Source: Raphanus sativus (taxonomy: Eukaryota; Streptophyta; Magnoliopsida; Brassicales; Brassicaceae). Taken from it: 64,000 nucleotides of DNA. The position numbers and the translations under genes are program-made. The notes beneath the pieces are model-generated. The model made no database searches. It was given only the letters and a program-made list of their open reading frames with translations, and had not been told where the DNA came from. The stretch covers positions 32,381,848 through 32,445,847 of the forward strand of contig NC_079512.1 of the NCBI RefSeq assembly GCF_000801105.2. Reading direction: 5' to 3'. Of the stretch, positions 23,056 to 34,312 are shown in pieces; position 1 is the first letter of the stretch, and the number at the start of each line of letters is the position of its first letter.

Positions 23056-23659
23056 TATCTTCTGGTTCTGACTTCATTAACTAGGAACTACTAGTGTAGT
23101 TGAAGCTTGATTTCTTTCACACATTATGATATCTTATATATCAGCATTGTTCGAGAAACATTGCGATTGACTTTCTGTATCGTAACGCTCATGCAGGTGT
23201 GTAGAAATCCGAGAAGGAAGAAAAGACCATTTTTCACTTTTAACTTCCTTTAAAGCTATGTTCATGTTCTGCTTCTTTGTTTATTAGTTGATTGTGTATC
23301 AAAATGGCTTAGGTTCATATTGTATTTAAGGCGTAGATGTTTTGTACTTGAGGCCAATTACCCATGAATGTTTTAGGAAAAAGGTAAAAAAGATAACATG
23401 TGTCTAACTATGTTTTACCGTTTAAAAATATTTGCATCTTACCAATGTGTGTAAGCTATGACTCTGATTGGAAATATTGTGCATCCTCAAAAAATATTTG
23501 CATCCTTACTGATGCCTTAAACAATTCGATTTGAACTGTTACACTGAACATTCGTTTGATCGAAAAATATTTGCATCCTTACTGATAGAAAGAAGCCTTA
23601 TACTCAATGCTTCTCTTTATTTTGATATCTTCCATGGTATTTCCTGTGTGGTTTTAGTC
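23056..23659. repeat. 3' flank of SWIB relic with a short dispersed repeat
   Basis: The segment AAAATATTTGCATC occurs three times (about 23427, 23493 and 23565), the last two followed by CTTACTGAT. A GT-AG pair near 23040-23195 may be an old 3' UTR intron. No gene is seen. Confidence 0.45.
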
Positions 23660-24969
23660 TTATTGTCTTGGTTGTGTGAAGTAGAAAGCGACTGCAGCAA
23701 GCAACAGAAGAGCAAGAAGCAGAACTGTCATTGCCTGTCTCCTTATGTTTTCTACTGGTCTTAAGAAAGTGACCATCTTCTCAGCCAAGCTCACTGCAAA
23801 AGCCATACTTCTCTGCAACAAGCCAACAGCACATGTAAGTATGTCACATTATAATCTTATGAACATGTACAAGATGTGATGAGACTAATATTTGATCAGG
23901 CTCACTAGTCTAAGAGGCTCAACGTGGAAGATTGGTTCCATAAACATCTCCACATTCCTGCATTTGTTTTTGTTGTTTATTAAGATGGTCATGAATCACA
24001 GGTTATATAATCGAAATGATAACATGCTTTAAACAGGACTAATGATTGACTAACTTTATCAACAGTTTTCCCTGGTAGATATGGCAAATGTGGAAACTCA
24101 CTCCCTTCCCCAATTGTATGTTTGATTTCTCCCATTCTGTGATTACACGTAACCATTTCAATCGTATTGGTTAGTTTTTGGTATAGAAGATATGGAAGAC
24201 TTGTGGCAGTTTGGTATGCTGGGAGAGCTTTGAAAGGGGTTGACGATTCCATAACCGAGCCAAATAGGATCAGCTAAGGGTGGATATAGAGTCATCCCGG
24301 ATTTGGAATGTGGGAGGAAGAGACTAACCGAGTTGCCATTGAACACCGACGGTCATGCCATCTTTGGAGGTTGGTCTAACAATAATCTTGATATCTTTCC
24401 CCAGGTTCATCATCAACCAGTAGAAGAAAGCCATCACTTGCTGCAATTAAGAAGACCACCATGGCACATTTACAAAAAAAAAAAAATAGAAACCTCTCTA
24501 TAAGATTCATTGCTGCAAAACGTAATATGTTTTCTTTTACCTTCTTGCCTTGTAAGAGTCGGTAAGAAGATAATAAGTTGCAAAAGCATTGACATTCATC
24601 TCCAATAACTTCTGAAATTCCATTGATGTTTCGGTCTTTGATGTCGGTGTATAGTTTTAGAACTGCCTCCTCTGCTCGACACTCGTCTTTGTCCTCCTCC
24701 TCCACTGGATAGTCTTCTGTGTCATCGTCCTCTCCTGCATAGTGTACCTTCTCCTCGTCCTTTTCTTTCTCATCTTCATCTTCTAGTTTTCTTGCTCTTG
24801 TGAGATGCTTCAAACTCTTTTGGTTCGAGTGTAATCGCAAACTTTGATTGACATAACCCTTGCGACTCGGCGTTAACACGTGAGATCTGTTGTAATCCGA
24901 GCATGAATTTATCCCTGCACATAATTTAGAAGAAACAGTTTGTGTAATAGACAAATACGATGATGCCAT
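23660..24969 (-). CDS. NTF2/SnoaL-like protein with C-terminal membrane anchor
   Basis: Five exons: 24969-24541, 24440-24329, 24136-24055, 23957-23906 and 23812-23660, joining in frame to 275 residues. The first 60 residues are Ser-, Lys- and Arg-rich and lack acidic residues, which suggests a plastid transit peptide. An acidic stretch follows (LEDEDEKEKDEEK). Residues about 98-215 form an NTF2-like cone fold of the plant wound-induced (WI12) type: AEEAVLKLYTDIKDRNING, QVMAFFYWLMMNLGKDIKII, GVSFHICHIYQGK, NVEMFMEPIFHVEPLRL. The C-terminus has a single hydrophobic helix (MTVLLLALLLLAAVAFYF) with a four- to five-residue tail, so it is probably tail-anchored. No ligand or enzyme activity can be assigned. 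Confidence 0.85.
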
Positions 24970-25453
24970 TGGCTTATAAATTAGATTAGTTCTGCTGATT
25001 ACAATAAGATTACAAATTCTTTATAATAGTTTGGTAAAGAAAGAGGAAAGATTTGATTTATGTTATAGCTAAGTCGAGTGTGGAAGAAACGAATCAATAA
25101 ATGTTTTAGTTTGTTGGACAGACAAAGCAAAGCGATTAAAAACATCTTGCAATTATATGCAACCAAATGTCGGAAGGTAAGAATCTTTTCTGACAGTCTT
25201 AACGGGACTTTTGTCTAAAATGCCATTAGGCTAATTATGTTTCGTTTTCAACGCGCCAGACCAAGCACCAAGATCCAAACTTAAATAAAACAAAACTCCA
25301 TTGCATAAACGAAAAGCGTTCAACATAAAAGACGAAACTACACCAAGAGATTAAGTAGAGATTTGTAAAAAACACAGTTCCTTAGTTGCACAAATGAAAA
25401 ACATCATCAGTCAGAGCCTTAAAGAGACTCTTCATACCGAGACACCCAATCCC
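24970..25453. other. Spacer between tandem minus-strand genes
   Basis: Promoter of the NTF2-like gene and 3' UTR of SNU13. Nothing else recognised. Confidence 0.5.
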
Positions 25454-25995
25454 TTAGATTAGAAGCTTCTCAATAGCATCCTTGAGCTGCTGAATCTGTG
25501 ACTTCAACTGGCTTGCGTCGTTTGATGTAACTGAACAAGCGATCACAGGTCTTGTCACTCCACATGCTCTTCCCAACGCTTGTTTCGATGGTACAAACAC
25601 ATACGGCACATTCTACAGAGACAGAGAGAGAGAGAGTTTAGTTAAAAAAAAACAGACCACATACAAAATCTTGATAACTAGTTTTCATAACACTAATGAA
25701 ACAGACAGCTAAAAAAGCTAATGATGGCATGTGTAATAAAAAACGCAGCTTGGAAGAGATAGTAAACCTTGTCTTCGGCAAGGAGAGGAAGATGGAGAAG
25801 AATCTCGAGCGGCTCAGCATCGGCAGCCATAACGACGAACTCAGAGATCCCACGGTTCAAAGTCTTTGTAGCTTCGTTAGCTCCCTTCTTCAGCTGCTTG
25901 TAGTTCGTAGCCTGTTGAACAAGATCCAGTATCGTTATGGCTAGCTGAGAATCAGCTAACGGATACGCCTTAGGGTTCACTGCTTCCACCGTCAT
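25454..25995 (-). CDS. SNU13: SNU13 / 15.5K / NHP2L1 (L7Ae family, At4g22380-like)
   Basis: Two exons, 25995-25768 and 25612-25454, give 128 residues, the exact family length. The protein binds kink-turns in U4 snRNA and in box C/D snoRNAs, so it acts in both splicing and rRNA 2'-O-methylation. The L7Ae signature is visible: [40 protein letters not shown], then [19 protein letters not shown]. The ATG lies about 270 bases from the ATG of EMC3 on the other strand, so the two share a short divergent promoter. Confidence 0.97.
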
Positions 25996-26264
25996 CTTCG
26001 TCTTTTTTTTTAGCTCGGAGAAGAAAAGCGACGATGAGGAGAAAGAGGGATTAGGGTTTTAACAGTTTTGTCTTAGGGATCTCTCTATATACCAAATGAT
26101 TCGAGTCGGTCCAAACGTAAACCGAGTTGAAAAAATCAAAATCGAAATTCTCATTTCGGTTCAGTTTTATTAATCCGGTCTAATAAATAACCGGTTCAAT
26201 ATGGTTAAATCAGTTCCTCATATCACCTGACCGGATCGAGAGAGCTCGGAGAAGAGAATTATCA
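25996..26264. promoter_or_regulatory. Divergent promoter SNU13 / EMC3
   Basis: About 270 bases separate the two ATGs. It contains TTAGGGTTTT (26050), a telo-box type motif typical of plant ribosome-biogenesis genes, near the SNU13 side. Confidence 0.55.
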
Positions 26265-27887
26265 ATGGCGGAAGATCTGGTTCTCGACACGGCGATCAGA
26301 GACTGGGTTTTGATCCCTCTCTCCGTAGTGATGGTTCTCATCGGTGTTCTCCGCTACTTCGTCTCCAAGCTCATGCGTTCGTCTCCGACTCCCGATGCGA
26401 AGATGGTCAAAGAAGGGTTACTCATCCTCTCCTTCTCTTTCACCTTATGTGTAGATTGGATCGTCTAATTAGGGTTATGTGTTTGCAGACAAGTTGTGAT
26501 TAGGGCACGGAATCTCAAGGCAGGTGCCAATTTCATCCCGCCTAAGTCCTTTCGAGCTCGGAGATTCTACTTCAGCAACGAGGTATGCTTCTTCTTTGCC
26601 TTCAGGAGCAACAAGTTTATAGTATTATTCACTCTGTGATCTGATCTGATTTGTATGACTGTGTAGAATCAGCTCTCTTCCGTTTCCTGACATTTATGTT
26701 CCTTATTACTTACTAGTTGCGTTGCGTTCATCTTTTGTCACGTTGAAAGCTTTAAGCTTGACTCTTTTTTTTAAATGGGACTTGATTGCAGTGTATACCA
26801 GCAGTATCGTTTCTCGCTAGTGTATAGTTTGTGTGCCATTTGAGTTAAGGAAGAGTTAGAAAATAAGTGTTGCTTTGATGTAGGAAAACGGATTGTTACA
26901 TGTTCCTAAGGACCAAGCTCAAAACCCACAAGCTCAGATGTTTTCTGATCCTAACATGGCCATGGATATGATGAAGAAAAATCTGTCAATGATTATACCA
27001 CAGGTAAAGTAGATTTTGGATCCATCTCTCTTTAGTTTTTTTTCATCAGTAAATTTGAAGAAAAAAAAACTAATGTATTCTACCATCTGCCAGACGCTCA
27101 CTTTTGCATGGGTCAACTTCTTCTTCTCTGGATTTGTTGCAGGTTTTGTTACCTCCTTTTAGCTTCAGAGATACATTATTGTTTGTGTTTATCACCTGCT
27201 TTACTCTTAACTCTCTACAATGCCTATAGTTTCTGAAACTTTCTGATATTATCTTACAGCCAAAATACCATTTCCGCTTACTCAGAGATTCAGGTCAATG
27301 TTACAGAACGGTATCGACTTGAGCACTGTTGATGTTAGCTATGTGAGCAGCCGTTCATGGTATGTATCTAGTTAACACGGAGAATGGCACATGTCTGTTT
27401 TCTATGCGGGGTTGTGCTCCCATTCATGAGCTTATTTGTCTATGTCTCAGGTACTTTTTGAACTTGTTTGGACTAAGAGGCTTATTCAGCCTCATTCTTG
27501 GAGATGAAAATGGTTAGTGTTAACGTATACCACTTCACACAATTTTAGGCTACTCAAGTTCGTGGTGAATACTCTTAAGTCATTGCAAGTATTGTGTTTC
27601 TTATGTAGCAATTGATGACACGCAAAGAATGATGCAAATGGGTGGATTTGGTTTTGATGCATCAAAGGTATCTATAACACGAACCTTGTAGACTTTCTTG
27701 AATCATCATCCTACACTGTTCATTCTGGTCTTGGTCCAAACCTGATTATTGTACCATTCCATTTGCAAATTGGTGGCCACAGAACTTGAGCGCAGAGAAG
27801 GACGGTCTCGACATTATTCAACATGAATGGGCCTTACCACGATTCGAGCACCGTGCAGAATCCGTTTTGAGAAAACTCGTGCACTAG
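26265..27887 (+). CDS. EMC3: ER membrane protein complex subunit 3 (EMC3/TMEM111)
   Basis: Eight exons: 26265-26416, 26489-26582, 26884-27003, 27094-27142, 27260-27359, 27451-27512, 27609-27667 and 27783-27887, joining in frame to 246 residues. EMC3 is the YidC/Oxa1-related core of the ER membrane complex, which inserts membrane proteins. Marks are [20 protein letters not shown], the first membrane helix, [60 protein letters not shown] and [18 protein letters not shown]. From memory, Arabidopsis EMC3 is At4g12590, outside this block, so the gene's position here is unexpected. A damaged copy of its middle exons lies at 32020-32630. Confidence 0.95.
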
Positions 27888-28402
27888 AAACATTCTTGCC
27901 TCTGGTCCCCCCCTAGTTCTCTGCTGGTAGCTAGACTCTTCTTTGTGTCTAATGTCCTCCATTGTTTTCATAAACATCGTCTACCACATTTTTTTCAGTG
28001 ACACCATTTGGTTTAAATCTCTACTGTTATTACATATAGCTGGTGGTTCCAATTTACTTTGGTCCAAAGCAGAGCTGGTTATATATTGGTGCTTATAAGA
28101 CTTGCTTTTATTTTAAAATGGATCATTAGAAGATTGTGCAAGTTAGATTGAACATATGGAAATTTTGATCTGTTATCAACAAAATCTAAATTGACATTTT
28201 CTACAACCATTCGTCTATATGTTTGATGCCATTGCTAAAACGTGTAATCCATTCAAACAATAATTTGGAGGAGATAGAGATAAGAGAAAATAAGTATAAA
28301 AAGACGAAAACTATAGAGTTCAAAATCCAAACAAAATAACAGAAAGAGTTGAAAACCAAAGTCTCAAGTAATAATAATATATGAAAGAGCATTTGGACGG
28401 TG
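27888..28402. other. Convergent 3' regions of EMC3 and F-box gene 1
   Basis: AT-rich 3' UTRs. The right part (from about 28320) is related to the sequence at 32740-32830 next to the second F-box copy. Confidence 0.5.
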
Positions 28403-29594
28403 TTACATAGGCCACTTCACATTCTCCACATAGTCTAGATAGGTCGTAATCCATATAGAACGATGCTGCTTCAAATCGTCAAATCCCTGAATATTGACTT
28501 TTCTAAAAGTTCCACTTTCCAAATTGTAGAAGGTAAAGTAGAGTGAACGTGGTGGTGAGTTGTCGTATGACGACCACCACACAAATTCACCTGTACCAGT
28601 CATTCCAACAAAGCTGCTATATCTGATCATGTTTCCCCCCAAAGGAGACGGTTCGTACAAATGCTTGGACCATTTATGATTTTCAGCATCTTCTAGAACC
28701 CAAAACATAAGCCAATCTTCAGCACTATACTCGTGTAGACCTAATTTACCTTTGTAATTGAACAAATTCGAATTACCCGTATAATAAGAACGTGCCGTTT
28801 CTTCGTCGTCTGTGTAGATAAACCTGAACTCCTCAGAACCCACGTCGAAGCAAACTATCGTAGAATAATGTTCGAACCAACCTCCGAAATATAAAACACC
28901 ATTTTATGCATATTTCATTACTTATCCAATTGCTTTTCACGAAATGGAATTTGGGTTCGACCGGTCTCCAAAAACGCTTTCCAGGCCCCAGTGTCAAAAC
29001 CCTATGAGCACTGTCTCTATCTCCAGAACAACGTGAAGCGGTCAAACACAACACTTTGAACTCTTTTCCCTTGGGATCATAGCCTAAATACATCCCAACA
29101 ACCTTCTCATTCGCTACTGTGTCCAGGTAATTACTCTTAGCAAGCAAATTCTTTTCTTTTAAAAAAACCACTCTGGGCAAGGTTCTGAACTCTCCCGTGG
29201 CGGGGTTACAAATCACCTTTTTTCTCCCTCCATGAAGCAAGACCAGTCCACAAACCGGTGTACTTGTGGAAGATGCAACTTGTTTGGGAAAAGACTTATG
29301 AGGGGTGGCTACAAGGGTTGAGTTATCGTCTGGATTATGAGGCTGAAGTGTAGAGTATAGAAACAACTTACCATCAACTTTGAAGGTGAACAAGAGCCGT
29401 GGACGAGTGGAAGATTTTGTCAGAAACAGCTCAGTGAAATCTTGACGGCGGAATATGAACGCCCACGATTTTGATACGCAACGAAACCTAGCTATGGACT
29501 TTGTCGGGAGAAGAGAGAGTATATCGATGACCAGATCAACTGGGATAAGGTTCGATGATTGCGTTTCATGTCGGCAGAACTGCGGTTTCAACAT
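28403..29594 (-). pseudogene. F-box/FBA protein gene 1, single-base frameshift (At4g22390-like)
   Basis: Starting at the ATG at 29594 the frame encodes an F-box (NLIPVDLVIDILSLLPTKSI, then [19 protein letters not shown]) and the start of an F-box-associated domain (PVCGLVLLHGGRKKVICNPA, KVVGMYLGYDPKGKEFKVLC). At 28902-28905 there are four T (plus strand) where the second copy has three, which shifts the frame after NEICI. The correct frame resumes (GVLYFGGWFEHY, VCFDVGSEEFRF) and runs to the stop at 28403. F-box proteins select substrates for SCF ubiquitin ligases. Apart from this base the gene is complete, so a sequencing error in the homopolymer is possible. Confidence 0.85.
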
Positions 29595-29671
29595 TTTTAC
29601 GGGGGATGGATTTTGCAATCCTAGAAAATGTTGTACGTAGGGTTTGCGAATTTTATAAGTTGATAGGTTTT

Positions 29672-29675
<4 letters not shown>

Positions 29676-29706
<31 letters not shown>
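29676..29706. repeat. (AT)n microsatellite
   Basis: About 15 AT units directly upstream of F-box gene 1. Confidence 0.95.
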
Positions 29707-29708
<2 letters not shown>

Positions 29709-30009
29709 ACTTATAGATTCTATCATTATTTCTATAGATTTTTATAGATTCATATTAACTTTGTTTTAGAAAATATCATCCTTTTGTAAAAGTAAACATA
29801 TGATTTTCTTTTTCTAAAATTTTGCAATAATTAGTCTCTTCGAATAAAATATGTTTTTATAAACGTTTACTTGGTTATAATTAAAATAAGAGAATAATGA
29901 TATAAATATAATTACGCTAATATGGTAAAATAACTTATGCTATCTTATTTAACTATTAGTTATTGTGATTTCTGTGTGGCTCTTAATACAATTTTGTTAC
30001 ATAAAAGAA

Positions 30010-32007
30010 CTAGGTGTTTTGTCCGCACATGCGGACATAATCGTTTTACTAATAATTATTAATATACGTATTATGATTTAAACATTATAATAACTAAGTC
30101 TTTATATTCTTAATCATTTTAGTTTTCTTCGACTTTTATTTCGGTCTACTTCTCCTTGACACAAAATAAAACTATAAAACTATGAGATCATAAGAGCATA
30201 ATTACATATCAAATATTCCACACAATAAAATAAAGTAAGAATATGAATTTTTTGGTCATTCTTAATATACTTTGTATTTTTGAACCAGAAACATGTATTA
30301 AGTTACAAAAAACACTAAAACACACAAATCCAAGTAAGAACAAAATAAATAAAAAGTAAATAAAGTTCAATGATAATTCAGAAGAAAACTTTTTTTTTTT
30401 AAACTAATTGAGATAATGACAATATTTCATTGTTTTACTTAATCAATATATACGTTGAATTACCTTAATATTTCATAAGTTTACTTTTAATAAAATAAAA
30501 AATAGATAATGGTAGTTTTATTATTTAAGTTAAATTTATGGCTAATTATATAAATTAAAAATATATTTACTTTTGCTGTGTTAGAAACTAAACCATTAAA
30601 CACATGTTCATAACATGATTATTACATATACAACTCTCTAAACTTAATATCAAAGCATATTTGTGTTATAGATTAAACAGTAATAAAATATATACGTGAA
30701 ATAACTTTCAAGTAATTCAGAATACCTAATTCATAATTCCAAATTCCATGTAATAAAACCTATTTGCTCATAATCTTTCAATCATATAAAGTTTAAAACA
30801 TCTTATATCATATGAAAATAAGAATTGGTCTTAACTTTTTAAAAAATAATTATTATTGTAATTCCAATTAGAAAGTTTGAAATAGTTATATTATTTAAAT
30901 TAATAAATTAATGATTTAAGCTAAAACTAATAATAATCTTGTGAAATTTAAAATAATTATAATCATAATTCCAATTAGAAAGTTCAAAATATTTATATTA
31001 TTTAAATTAATAAATTAATTAGAAAGTTCAAAATATTTATATTATCTAAATTAATAAAGTTATGATTTAATCTAAAAACTAATAAGAATATGAAAAATAA
31101 GCAAAATTAGCTAAAATCATGGAGAATGTGATAAATCAATAAAATCACTTCATAAATAATAAATTAATAAATTGATGATTTAATCTAAAAACTAATAAGA
31201 ATATGACAAATAAGCAAAGTTAGCTAAAATCATGGAGAATGTGACAAATAAGCAAAATCACTTCATAAATAATAGTATAGATTTAAGCTAAAACTAATAA
31301 TAATCTTGTGATATCTATACTATAATCGTAATTCCAATTAGAAATTTCGAAATATTTATATTATTTAAATTAATAAATTAATTAGAAAGTTCAAAATATT
31401 TATATTATCTAAATTAATAAATTTATGATTTAATCTAAAACTAATAAGAATATGAAAAATAAGCAAAATTAGTTAAAATTCATGGAGAATGTGGTAAATC
31501 AACAAAACCACTTCATAAATAATAAATTAATAAATTGATAATTTAATCTAAAAATTAATAAGAATGTGACAAATAAGCAAATTTAGCTAAAATCAAGGAG
31601 AATGTGACAAATAAGCAAAATCACTTCATAAAATAAATTAATGATTTAAGCTAAAACTAATAATAATCTTGTGAAATATATACTATAATTTTAATTCCAA
31701 TTAGAAATTTCAAAATATTTATATTATTTAAATTAATAAATTAATTAGAAAGTTCAAAATATTTATATTATCTAAATTAATAAATTTATGATTTAATCTA
31801 AAAACTAATAAGAATATGACAAATAAGCAAAATTAGCTAAAATCATGGTGAATGTGATAAATCAACAAAATCACATCATAAATAATAAATTAATAAATTG
31901 ATGATTTAATCTGAAAACTAATAAGAATATGACAAATAAGCAAAGTTAGCTAAAATCATGGAGAATGTGACAAATAATCAAAATCATTTCATAAATAATA
32001 GTATAGA
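30010..32007 (-). mobile_element. Helitron, non-autonomous, with internal tandem repeats
   Basis: Read on the minus strand, the element starts TCTATACTATTATTTATG at 32007, after an A, and ends CTAG at 30010, before a T. A perfect hairpin, TGTCCGC-ATGT-GCGGACA (30037-30020), sits ten bases before the CTAG end. All of this fits the Helitron rules: 5' TC, 3' hairpin plus CTRR, insertion between A and T. The body is very AT-rich and codes for nothing. From about 30840 it contains a tandem repeat with a period near 365 bases. Confidence 0.82.
30840..31995. repeat. Tandem repeat, period about 365 bp, about three copies
   Basis: The landmark CTAATAATAATCTTGTG occurs at 30927, 31294 and 31657 (spacings 367 and 363). 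Each unit also contains two related half-units marked by ACTAATAAGAATATGA and ATCATGGAGAATGTGA. The array lies within the Helitron and reaches its 5' end. Confidence 0.85.
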
Positions 32008-32010
32008 TAT

Positions 32011-32640
32011 GCAAAAGGTTTTGTTTTCTGGTACTAAACATGGCCATGGATATGATAAAATATGATTTTTTGTGCAACTATGATAAAATATGATATGATT
32101 TTTTTTTTTTTTTTTTTGCCATCTGACGATCGGAGAAATCAGTCGATGATTATACCACAGGTTAGATTTATCTCTTGGTGTTATCAGTAAATTTGTAAGA
32201 CTAATAAATTCTACAATTTCCCAGACGCTCACTTTGCATGGGTCAACTTCTTCTCTGGATTCGTTGCAGGTTTGTTTTTTCTCCTTATTGTTTTGTGTTT
32301 ATCACCTCCTTTGCTCTTAACACTCTACAATGCCAATAATATCCGAACCTTCCTAATCTCATCTTACAGCCAATATACCTTTTCCGCTGACTCAGAGATT
32401 CAGGTCAATGTTACAGAACGGTACTGACTTGAGCAAGGTCGGTGTTAGCTATGTGATAGCCGTTCGTGGTATGTATCTAGTTACATCAAGAATGTCACAT
32501 GTCTTTTTTCTATGCGGGGTTTGCTTACATTCGTGAGCTTATTCGTTCATGTCTCAGGTACAGATGTACTTCTTGAACTTGTTTGGACTAAGAGGCTTAT
32601 TTAGACTTATTGTTGGAGATGGAAATGGTTAGTTTTCACG
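32011..32640 (+). pseudogene. EMC3 partial copy (exons 3-6)
   Basis: Segments match the EMC3 gene at 26940-27520 with introns included: ACATGGCCATGGATATGAT (exon 3), GATTATACCACAG with its GT donor at about 32150-32162, exon 4 from 32225, exon 5 (TTTCCGCTGACTCAGAGATT) near 32380, and exon 6 (GAACTTGTTTGGACTAAGAG) near 32576. Single-base losses in exons 4 and 5 destroy the frame. Retained introns show duplication at the DNA level. A T-run at about 32100-32117 interrupts exon 3. The copy lies in the same relation to F-box gene 2 as EMC3 to F-box gene 1, so one segment holding both genes was duplicated. Confidence 0.9.
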
Positions 32641-32836
32641 CACTGCTACTTAACACCAGTTTCTTGAAAACTCTCTCGTTTTGGAGCGTACTCAATGTCG
32701 AGGTGAAATATGCTTTCAATGCTCACCTTAGAGAAAAAACTATAAAGTTTGAATCCAAATCCAAACAACGTTAAATAACATAATAGAGTTGAAATCCAAA
32801 GTCTCAAGTAATGATATATGAAAGCATTGAACACAG

Positions 32837-34312
32837 TTACATAAGCCACTTCATATTCTCCACATAGTCTACATAGGTATCAATAAATATATAATCATCC
32901 TCAACCTCTTCAGACTCGTCAAATCCCTGAACATTGACTTTTGTAAAAGTTTCACTTTCAGAATTGTAGAAGGTAAGGTAGAGAGTGTTTGGTGGTTCGC
33001 GGTATGACCACACAAATTTACCTGTACTAGTCATTCCAACGAACCTCCTATATGCGATCATGTTATTCTCCAAAGGAAACAGTTGGCAGATATGCTTGGT
33101 CCATTTATGATTTTCAGCATCTTCTATAACCCAAAACACAATCCTATTAATTTTAGACCAAAGCTTCTCCCGATGATATATACCTAATCTACCTTTGTAG
33201 TTGAACAAAACCAAAGAACACAAAGAAGTAGAATACCTCATTTCTCTGTTTGTGTTGATAAAGCTGAACTTCTCAGACCCGACGTTGAAGCAAACTATCT
33301 TAGAAGAATCTCCGAAATATAAAACACCATTTATGCATATCTCATTACTTATTATATAGTTTTCCTCAAAATGGAATTTGCGTTCGACCGGTCTCCAAAA
33401 ACGTTTTCCAGGCCCTAGTGTCAAAACCTGATGAGTATTGTCTCTAACTTCATAAGGTGAAGCGGTCGTAGTCATACACAACACTTTGAACTGTTTGCCC
33501 ATCGGATCATAGCCTAAATACATTCCCACAATCTTGTCTCTCGCTTCTGTGTCCTTAGCAAGTAAATTCTTTTCTCTCAGAAGCACTTTGGGCAAGGTTA
33601 GGAACTCTCCCGTGGCAGGGTTACAGACCACCCGCATCTTTCTTCTCCATCCCTGAATCAGGACCAGTCCACACACCGGTGTACTTGCATCAGATGGAAA
33701 ATATTCAGGAAAAGACATAGAGCATCTCCATTGAGAACTCTTAAGAGGGGTTCACACATTTTTCAAAAAAAAATTATATTAAAATAAGCAAATTTTGTGA
33801 ACCTCTCTCTTGCAAAGTTCTTCCAGGTGAACCCCTCTCTCCTGAGGTTCATCACTGTAGCGTGGGCCCCACGTATCGTGGCGGGCCACGATTAGTCTAT
33901 TTTTTTATTTTTTTAAGAAAAAAAAATCAAAAAAAAAAGTAAAAAAAATTAATAATTAAAAATTGAAAAGGTGAACCCCAAGAAAGGGTTCACCAATGGA
34001 GATGCTCTTATAACGGGTGGCTACAAGGGAAGAGTTATCATCATCTGGATTATGAGGCTGATGTGTAGAGTATAGAAACAACTTGCCACCAACTTTGAAG
34101 GTGAACAAGAGCCGTGGACGAGTGGAAGAGGTTGTCAGAAACAATTCAGTGAAATCACAACGACGAAGGATGGATGCCCAGAATTTTGATACGCAACGAA
34201 ACCTAGCTATGGACTTTGCGGGGACAAGAGAGAATATATTGATGAGTAGATCAACTGGGATTAGGTTTGATGATTGTGATGTTTCATGTATGGAGAACTG
34301 CTGTTTCAACAT
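32837..34312 (-). pseudogene. F-box/FBA protein gene 2, split by a MITE
   Basis: The 5' part begins at the ATG at 34312 ([20 protein letters not shown]) and encodes the F-box and the start of the associated domain down to about 34016. A 290-base inserted element interrupts it. The 3' part resumes at about 33718 (SFPEYFPSDASTPVCGLVL) and runs open to the stop at 32837, with KIVGMYLGYDPMGKQFKVLC, GPGKRFWRPVERKFHFEEN and DYVENMKWLM. Copy 1 is continuous at the same place. Copy 2 lacks the frameshift seen in copy 1. Unless the insert is spliced out, no full F-box protein is made. Confidence 0.88.
33722..34011. mobile_element. MITE (PIF/Harbinger-like termini) inside F-box gene 2
   Basis: The ends are perfect inverted repeats, GAGCATCTCCATTG on the left and CAATGGAGATGCTC on the right. 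The flanks are ATA and TTA, compatible with a decayed 3-bp TWA duplication. The body is AT-rich with a GC-rich hairpin-like part (GTGGGCCCCACG near 33862). It has no coding capacity. Confidence 0.82.

Noticed and set aside
30840..31995. Repeat array considered as CRISPR-like or centromeric satellite
   Set aside because: Only about three copies with period near 365 bp, no spacer logic, plant nuclear context, and contained within a Helitron.
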